Assembly: GCA_003554585.1 (NCBI GenBank)
Contig: PWGV01000026.1
Coordinates: 1 to 51,167, forward strand
Reading direction: 5' to 3'
DNA: 51,167 nucleotides
Source of the DNA: Halobacteroidaceae bacterium
Lineage (GTDB): Bacteria; Bacillota; Halanaerobiia; B1SED10-174
Position numbers and translations under genes: made by a program. The notes under the pieces are model-generated. The model saw nothing but the letters and a program-made list of their open reading frames with translations, was not told the DNA's origin and ran no database searches. Below are positions 46,072-51,167 of the stretch, piece by piece. Each line of letters opens with the position of its first letter. Positions within the stretch are counted from its first letter, which is position 1.

Positions 46072-46521
46072 TTATTCCTCCTCTCTATACTTCTGGACTT
46101 CTATTTTCTCGGGTTTCTGTCCCGCATGGGGATGATTTTCTCCCCGATAAACTTTCAACTTTTTGAAGGTTTTGCGTCCCAGTTTATTCTGGGGAAGCAT
46201 CCTTCGAACGGCAAGTTCTACAACCCGTTCGGGAAATTTCTTGGCCATCTCTTTGTAGACGGTGGCTTTCAAACCACCGGGGTAATTGGTGTGGTGATAA
46301 TAAACTTTTTCTTCCCATTTTTTCCCGGTAAGGACAACTTTTTCAGCATTGGTTACTACCACATAATCCCCCATATCCAGGTGGGGAGTAAAAGTGGGTT
46401 TATGTTTCCCTCTAAGGATCTTGGCCACTTCTGAGGCCAGGCGTCCCAGGGGAACTCCAGTTGCATCAACTACATACCAGGAACGTTCTATTTCCTCTGC
46501 CTTCGGCATATAGGTTTTCAT
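46072..46521 (-). CDS. rplM: 50S ribosomal protein L13
   Basis: L13 (149 aa) carries [42 protein letters not shown] and the late [10 protein letters not shown]. The frame opens at 46587, but the ATG at 46521 ([10 protein letters not shown]) follows TTGGAGG by eight bases and fits the family. The upstream 65 bases are the mRNA leader, which holds a hairpin. Confidence 0.97.
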   Translation of the reverse strand: MKTYMPKAEEIERSWYVVDATGVPLGRLASEVAKILRGKHKPTFTPHLDMGDYVVVTNAEKVVLTGKKWEEKVYYHHTNYPGGLKATVYKEMAKKFPERVVELAVRRMLPQNKLGRKTFKKLKVYRGENHPHAGQKPEKIEVQKYREEE

Positions 46522-46546
46522 GCGTTTTACCTCCAATCTTCGCGGA

Positions 46547-46581
46547 GACTCTCCTTTTCCGGGGCTAGGAAAGGATGAGTC
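46547..46581 (-). promoter_or_regulatory. Leader hairpin of rplM (L13-leader-like)
   Basis: On the minus strand GACTC-A-TCCTTTCC pairs with GGAAAAGGA-GAGTC around TAGCCCC, 25 bases before the rplM start. Its position fits the L13 leader described in low-GC Gram-positive bacteria, thought to let L13 repress its own translation. Confidence 0.6.
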
Positions 46582-46592
46582 GTCCAAAGGAT

Positions 46593-46621
46593 ATTTTATT
46601 ACAATAAGAACAAACTGTCAA
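46593..46621 (-). promoter_or_regulatory. Promoter of rplM-rpsI
   Basis: TTGACA (46621-46616, exact consensus) and TAAAAT (46598-46593) are 17 bases apart on the minus strand, just after the truA stop. This gives rplM-rpsI its own strong promoter in addition to any read-through from the rpoA operon. Confidence 0.88.
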
Positions 46622-46638
46622 GCCTGCAAACCTTTCAT

Positions 46639-47376
46639 TCAGTAATCAATTTTCCGAAGGATCAGGCCGTAGCCTGGTGCTGTTGGCCCAGCCGTTCTCC
46701 GGTCTCTGGCCTGCAAAATATTTTCTACCGACTCTGGGGGGAGCTTACCCCTTCCTACCTCTAACAGAGTCCCAGTTATATTGCGGACCATTTTATAAAG
46801 AAAACCTTCGGCGATAAAATCAATATGGATCTCATCACCTTGACGATAAACATCGAGGGTTTTTAAGTTGCGAACGGTGGTTTTCGCGCCGCTTCGCGAA
46901 GCACAAAAAGAAGCAAAGTCATGTTCTCCTTTAAGGTATTGAACTCCTTTTTGCATGCCCTCAAGATCAAGGGGATAAGGGCAAAAAAGAACAAACCCAG
47001 TCCTCAGAGGACAGCGAACCGGCCGATTTAAAATCCGGTAGCGGTACCATTTTTGCCTGGCATCACGCAGAGCATGAAAACTTTTGACCGTTCTCTCTAA
47101 AGAAAGCACTGCAATTGCCCTGGGGACATTTCCATTAATAGCTCCCCGGAGTCTCCGGGCATCCATTTCCCCGCGGAGAGAAAAGTGAAATATTTGGGCT
47201 TCCGCATGTACACCCGCATCAGTTCTCCCTGCCCCGATAACATGCACTTTTTCTCCACTTATTTTTGCAATTGCTCTTTCCATCCATTCCTGGATGGTAT
47301 TTTCAGTATTGGCCTGCCGCTGCCAGCCTGATAAATTTCGGCCATCATAAGCTAAAGTTCCCCGGTATTTAAACAT
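46639..47376 (-). CDS. truA: tRNA pseudouridine(38-40) synthase
   Basis: TruA (245 aa) isomerises uridines 38-40 in the anticodon arm. The catalytic aspartate is in GAGRTDAGVHA, with YDGRNLSGWQRQ at the start and FLYKMVRNITGTLLEVG near the end. The frame opens at a GTG (47385) that is part of AGGTGGGGG; the ATG at 47376 is used. It follows ecfT closely. Confidence 0.96.
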   Translation of the reverse strand: MFKYRGTLAYDGRNLSGWQRQANTENTIQEWMERAIAKISGEKVHVIGAGRTDAGVHAEAQIFHFSLRGEMDARRLRGAINGNVPRAIAVLSLERTVKSFHALRDARQKWYRYRILNRPVRCPLRTGFVLFCPYPLDLEGMQKGVQYLKGEHDFASFCASRSGAKTTVRNLKTLDVYRQGDEIHIDFIAEGFLYKMVRNITGTLLEVGRGKLPPESVENILQARDRRTAGPTAPGYGLILRKIDY

Positions 47377-47388
47377 TTCCCCCACCTG

Positions 47389-48180
47389 TTAAAGAATAAT
47401 AAAAATGATAATAAAACTTCCCGAGAAACCAAGGGCCAGCCAATCCCGGGATAAGAAGTTAAGTTCCTTCATCCTGGTTCTACCTTCTCCGCCCCGGTAA
47501 CAGCGAGCCTCCATGGCCATCGCCAGGTCATCTGCTCTCCGGAAGGCGCTGAGAAATAAAGGAACAAGAAGGGGAACCAAGCTTTTCGCCCGCTTAAAAA
47601 TACTCCCGGATTCAAAGTCTGCCCCGCGAGCCTGCTGAGCCTTCATTATCTTTTCCGCCTCTTCCAGGAGTGTTGGGATAAAACGAAGAGCAATAGTCAT
47701 CATCATTGCCAGTTCATGGGCGGGCAATCCGAACCTGCGAAAGGGATTAAGCAAATATTCAAGACCATCAGTTAACTGAATAGGAGATGTGGTCAAAGTT
47801 AATAGGGAGGTCAGGCTGATTAAAAGCATTATTCTAACTGCCATAAAAAGGCCGGTAAAAAGACCCTCGCTTTCAATCCTCAAAAACCCCAGCTCAAAAA
47901 GAACAACTCCCCCCCTGGTGAAAAAAAGGTGGATAACCAGGGTGAAAATCAAAATAAACATTACAGGTTTAAGACCCCTGATTACAACTTTCCAGGAAAG
48001 ATGAGAAAAAGCAATTATCGTAAAAACATAGGCTGCTGCAACCAAAAACCCCCAAAAGGAACCGATAAAAAACAGTCCGATAACAATTAACATCGTTATC
48101 ATAATTTTCATTCGGGGATCAAGGCTGTGAATCAATGAATCCCGCAAAATATATTGTCCTAGAGTTATATTTTTGAGCAT
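47389..48180 (-). CDS. ecfT: Energy-coupling factor transporter transmembrane protein EcfT
   Basis: EcfT (263 aa) is the membrane scaffold joining the ECF ATPases to exchangeable vitamin-binding S components. Five or six hydrophobic segments and the two coupling-helix motifs with Ala-Arg (QQARGADFE and AMEARCYRGG) are seen. The ATG at 48180 follows TTGGAGGGGG and overlaps ecfA2 by 16 bases. No S-component gene is in the window, consistent with a shared (group II) ECF module. Confidence 0.95.
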   Translation of the reverse strand: MLKNITLGQYILRDSLIHSLDPRMKIMITMLIVIGLFFIGSFWGFLVAAAYVFTIIAFSHLSWKVVIRGLKPVMFILIFTLVIHLFFTRGGVVLFELGFLRIESEGLFTGLFMAVRIMLLISLTSLLTLTTSPIQLTDGLEYLLNPFRRFGLPAHELAMMMTIALRFIPTLLEEAEKIMKAQQARGADFESGSIFKRAKSLVPLLVPLFLSAFRRADDLAMAMEARCYRGGEGRTRMKELNFLSRDWLALGFSGSFIIIFIIL

Positions 48181-49022
48181 CTGAACCCCCTCCAATGCCG
48201 GAGGATTTCTTCTTCGACATCTTCAATGGTAAAGATATCCGTCCGAACGGGATAGCCACACTTCCGTAGTTGCCAGAGAACTTCATTTAGCGGGGGAATC
48301 TCCAGTCCAATTTCATATAATTCATCGCGTTGTTCAAATATTTCCTGGGGAGTCCCCTGCAAAACGATCTGCCCCTGATTCATGACAAAAAGTTTCTTAG
48401 CCCTCCGGGCGGCATCTTCCATTCTATGCGAGATTAAAAGAACAGTGATCCCCTGTTCCTCGTTAAGCCAGTTAATCCTATCCAGCAGTTTCCTCCGCCC
48501 CCGGGGGTCCAAACCCGCAATGGGTTCATCCAGGATCAATAGTTCGGGTTCCATGGCCAGCACGCCGGCAATGGCAGCTCTTCTTTTTTGTCCGCCTGAA
48601 AGACCAAATGGAGATCGGTCTTTAAGTTCTTCATAATCAAGCTGGACAAAATCCATAGCCTGCTTGACTTTTTCCGTAATTTCCTTCTCTGACCAGCCCA
48701 GGTTTTTAGGTCCAAAAGCAATATCCTTGAAAACTGTTTCCTCAAAAAGTTGATGTTCGGGGTACTGAAAAACAAGCCCCACCTTTTTTCGGACCATGAT
48801 AGGGCTCTCCCACTCCCTAATTTCACGGCCTTCAATCAAAACCTGGCCGCTTGAAGGGCGCAGTAATCCATTAATAGTCTGCACCAGGGTTGATTTACCC
48901 GAGCCGGTATGACCGACCAGGGCGACAAATTCTCCCTTTGCTATCCCCAGGTTAACCCCTCTTAAAATATCTTCTTCTCCCGCCTGGTAACGGTAATAAA
49001 CATCTTTTAGTTCAACAAACAT
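48165..49022 (-). CDS. ecfA2: Energy-coupling factor transporter ATPase EcfA2
   Basis: This 285-aa ABC ATPase has Walker A GHTGSGKST, Q-loop FQYPEHQLF, signature LSGGQKRR, Walker B LLILDEP and H-loop LISHRME. The position after ecfA1 and before ecfT is the standard Bacillota order. It overlaps both neighbours by 16 bases. With EcfA1 and EcfT it powers uptake of vitamins or metals. Confidence 0.96.
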   Translation of the reverse strand: MFVELKDVYYRYQAGEEDILRGVNLGIAKGEFVALVGHTGSGKSTLVQTINGLLRPSSGQVLIEGREIREWESPIMVRKKVGLVFQYPEHQLFEETVFKDIAFGPKNLGWSEKEITEKVKQAMDFVQLDYEELKDRSPFGLSGGQKRRAAIAGVLAMEPELLILDEPIAGLDPRGRRKLLDRINWLNEEQGITVLLISHRMEDAARRAKKLFVMNQGQIVLQGTPQEIFEQRDELYEIGLEIPPLNEVLWQLRKCGYPVRTDIFTIEDVEEEILRHWRGFRCSKI

Positions 49023-49840
49023 AATTTTTTCACCAGGCTTTCCGGGGTAAGAATTTCATCCGGCAGCTGCAGCCCCGCCTCCCTCAACCTGTAAACCAGG
49101 TAAGGGACTTCCGGTAATTCCAGGTCAGCATCCTTTATTAACTCGCGGGCCTGAAAAGCTTCCAGGGGTGTTCCTTCCAGGATTTTTTCACCTTCTTTTA
49201 AGATGATAACCCGGTCACAATCAACAACCTCTTCCATGAAATGCGTGATATAAACAATGGTTTTTCCTTCAGATCTCAACTTCTGGATTGTTGCCATTAC
49301 TTCTTTACGACCCATGGGATCCAGCATTGCTGTTGGCTCATCAAAAACAATACAGTCGGGGCGCATAGCAAAAATCCCTGCTATTGCAACCCGCTGTTTT
49401 TGTCCTCCCGAAAGGTGGTGAGGAGCAGCCTGCCTGAATTCTTCCAGTCCAACCAGGGCAAGGGCTTCTTCCACCCTTGCCTTAATAGTAGCAGAAGGCA
49501 AACCAAGGTTTTCAGGGCCAAAAGCCACCTCTTCTTCAACCATGGTTGCAATTAGCTGATTGTCAGGATTTTGAAAAACCATCCCTACCTGCTGCCTGAT
49601 ATCCCATATTTTATTCTGATCGCTGGTATCAAGACCCCCAACAGTAACAGAACCTTCCGTCGGTTGAAAAAGGCCGTTAAAAAGCTTGGCCAGGGTAGAT
49701 TTCCCCGACCCGTTGGGACCAATTATGGCTATCATCTCACCTTTTTCCACGGAAAGATTGATGTTTTTTAAGGCAGGTACCGGGGGTTCATCCCCTTCAA
49801 TATAGGTATAGGAAACATCTTTGAGTTCAATAAAAGCCAT
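49007..49840 (-). CDS. ecfA1: Energy-coupling factor transporter ATPase EcfA1
   Basis: This 277-aa ABC ATPase has Walker A GPNGSGKST, Q-loop FQNPDNQL, signature LSGGQKQR, Walker B CIVFDEP and H-loop YITHFME. The GTG at 49849 forms part of AGGTGATC; the ATG at 49840 is used. It lies 38 bases after rplQ and starts the ECF block. Confidence 0.96.
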   Translation of the reverse strand: MAFIELKDVSYTYIEGDEPPVPALKNINLSVEKGEMIAIIGPNGSGKSTLAKLFNGLFQPTEGSVTVGGLDTSDQNKIWDIRQQVGMVFQNPDNQLIATMVEEEVAFGPENLGLPSATIKARVEEALALVGLEEFRQAAPHHLSGGQKQRVAIAGIFAMRPDCIVFDEPTAMLDPMGRKEVMATIQKLRSEGKTIVYITHFMEEVVDCDRVIILKEGEKILEGTPLEAFQARELIKDADLELPEVPYLVYRLREAGLQLPDEILTPESLVKKLCLLN

Positions 49841-49878
49841 AATGATCACCTGCTACCGCACCAAGCGGTCTTTTTAAA

Positions 49879-50220
49879 TTACTCAACCAGTTCCAGGATG
49901 GCCATTTCAGCACCATCTCCACGGCGGGGACCAATTTTAAGGACCCGGGTGTACCCACCCTGACGGTCAGCAAATTTTGGGCTCAAATTATCAAAAAGGT
50001 TAGCGACCGCCTTCTTGTTCTGCAGTGTACGGAAAGCAATCCTGCGAGAGTGACCACTACCTTCCTTGGCCAGAGTTATCATTTTATCGGCTACAGCACT
50101 GGCCTCTTTGGCCCGGGTATGAGTTGTTGTGACCCGACCATGTTCAATTAAAGAACAAACCATATTGGCCAGCATTGCCTGCCGGTGTGAGCTTGAAACG
50201 CCTAATTTTCTGTTAGCCAT
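49879..50220 (-). CDS. rplQ: 50S ribosomal protein L17
   Basis: L17 (113 aa) is complete: ANRKLGVSSSHRQAMLANM at the N-terminus and the KIGPRRGDGAEMAILELVE end are typical. The ATG follows AGGGAGG. It lies 21 bases downstream of rpoA, the universal order. Confidence 0.98.
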   Translation of the reverse strand: MANRKLGVSSSHRQAMLANMVCSLIEHGRVTTTHTRAKEASAVADKMITLAKEGSGHSRRIAFRTLQNKKAVANLFDNLSPKFADRQGGYTRVLKIGPRRGDGAEMAILELVE

Positions 50221-50241
50221 CTGCCGTTACCTCCCTTACAA

Positions 50242-51167
50242 TTATTCCGACTCACGTAAAGAAAGATTCAAATTCTCAAGCTTTTCCTTTATCTCGTCCA
50301 GGGACTTTTTACCAAGGTTGCGAACTTTCATTAATTCTTCTTCTGTTTTACTGGTAAGCTGTTCGACAGTATTTATCCCTGCTCGCTTGAGGCAATTGGA
50401 AGAACGGACCGAAAGTTCAAGTTCTTCAATGGTTGTCTCCAGAATTTTATCTTTTTCATCTTCTTCTTTCTCAACCATAATCTCAACTTCCCCTGCTTCC
50501 TTAGTTAGATCAATAAACAGGGTGAGATGTTCCTGCAAAATCCTTGCTGCCAGTGCAACTGCTCCTTCGGGATGGATACTGCCGTTGGTTATAACTTCAA
50601 CTTGCAGGCGGTCAAAGTCTGTAACCTGCCCCACCCGGGTATCTGTAACAGAAAAGTTAACTCTCTCAACGGGTGAGAAGGAAGCATCGAGGGGAATTAT
50701 CCCTATTACATGTTCCTGTTCTAATTTGTGTTCCTCTGCGGAAACATAACCACGGTTTTTCTCTACAGTCAGTTCGAGCAGTAATTCTGCATCTTCATTC
50801 AAAGTTGCGATATAAAGATCGGGGTTAACTATCTCAATGTCCCCCGTAGAGGTGAATTGTTCCGCTTTAACTTTGTCATAACCCTTGGCTTCAAGAGTTA
50901 AAGTCTGGGGTTCATCGGAAAATGCCTTTACAACAAGGTTTTTCAGGTTAAGAACAATATCGGTTACATCCTCAACCACCCCGGGGATGGTTGAAAACTC
51001 GTGGCGAACTCCATCAATTTTGACCGAGGTCACCGCAGCTCCGGGTAGCGAGGAAAGGAGAACACGGCGGAGGGCATTACCAAGAGTAATACCAAAGCCC
51101 CGCTCTAATGGGGTGACTACAAACTTTCCGTACGTCGGGGTGCTCTCCACAACCTCAATACGGGGCT
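50242..51167 (-). CDS. rpoA: DNA-directed RNA polymerase subunit alpha (5' end outside window)
   Basis: RpoA builds the polymerase core and contacts promoters through its C-terminal domain. [25 protein letters not shown] marks the dimerisation domain, and the C-terminal domain has [13 protein letters not shown] and [19 protein letters not shown] at 51150 could look like a start, but the frame stays open to the window edge and encodes [13 protein letters not shown], matching the family N-terminus, so only about ten residues are missing. The end is complete. Confidence 0.98.
   Translation of the reverse strand, partial: PRIEVVESTPTYGKFVVTPLERGFGITLGNALRRVLLSSLPGAAVTSVKIDGVRHEFSTIPGVVEDVTDIVLNLKNLVVKAFSDEPQTLTLEAKGYDKVKAEQFTSTGDIEIVNPDLYIATLNEDAELLLELTVEKNRGYVSAEEHKLEQEHVIGIIPLDASFSPVERVNFSVTDTRVGQVTDFDRLQVEVITNGSIHPEGAVALAARILQEHLTLFIDLTKEAGEVEIMVEKEEDEKDKILETTIEELELSVRSSNCLKRAGINTVEQLTSKTEEELMKVRNLGKKSLDEIKEKLENLNLSLRESE

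Overview
The window is chromosomal core sequence from a low-to-moderate GC Bacillota lineage of Clostridia grade. This is inferred from the CIRCE-controlled groES-groEL pair, a glmS ribozyme, the order cdaA-cdaR-glmM-glmS-acpS-nnr-alr, an EndoA/MazF pair, a YerC-type TrpR-like regulator, a DUF3842 gene and the ribosomal block rpoA-rplQ-ecfA1-ecfA2-ecfT-truA-rplM-rpsI. One large secreted protein (9490-12183) ends in what looks like an outer-membrane beta-barrel. If that reading is right the cell is diderm, which among anaerobic Bacillota points towards a Halanaerobiales-like lineage. The species cannot be named from this sequence. Threonine dehydrogenase with 2-amino-3-ketobutyrate CoA ligase, an asparaginase, a D-cysteine-desulfhydrase-type enzyme and an M20 amidohydrolase suggest use of amino acids.

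Almost every gene is on the minus strand, so the operons read from right to left. From the right end: rpoA (its 5' end is cut off) - rplQ - ecfA1 - ecfA2 - ecfT - truA; then, from its own strong promoter and a leader hairpin, rplM - rpsI and a terminator; then an AmmeMemoRadiSam operon (AMMECR1 fusion, radical SAM enzyme, cyclic-2,3-diphosphoglycerate-synthetase-like P-loop protein). A plus-strand aldo/keto reductase faces this operon. Next come tdh-kbl, a plus-strand CPBP-type membrane protein, and the cell-wall/c-di-AMP operon cdaA-cdaR-glmM-[glmS ribozyme]-glmS-acpS-nnr-alr. A ribbon-helix-helix antitoxin with MazF follows, then a tightly overlapping operon of asparaginase, M20 amidohydrolase and the t6A genes tsaE-tsaB-rimI-tsaD.

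Left of tsaD lies a 210-base spacer with seven DnaA-box-like sequences in one orientation. It is followed by a radical SAM/PDZ/DUF512 gene broken by one in-frame TGA. Then come groES-groEL under a perfect CIRCE operator; the PLP-enzyme gene, guaA, plsY and yerC; the DUF3842 / FAD-dehydrogenase / MFS / bactofilin-like membrane protein group; a plus-strand tRNA-Pro(CGG) with clear promoter and terminator; the peptidase-propeller-barrel gene; a plus-strand LiaF-like membrane protein; pcrA; and ligA-gatC-gatA-gatB-rlmD.

Many genes start with TTG or GTG. In at least ten cases the longest open frame begins inside or directly against the Shine-Dalgarno sequence, and a start a few codons later has normal spacing; those later starts are used here. 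The observations most worth following are the TGA-interrupted radical SAM gene, the DnaA-box cluster beside it, the secreted peptidase-propeller-barrel protein, and the AmmeMemoRadiSam operon with its P-loop partner.
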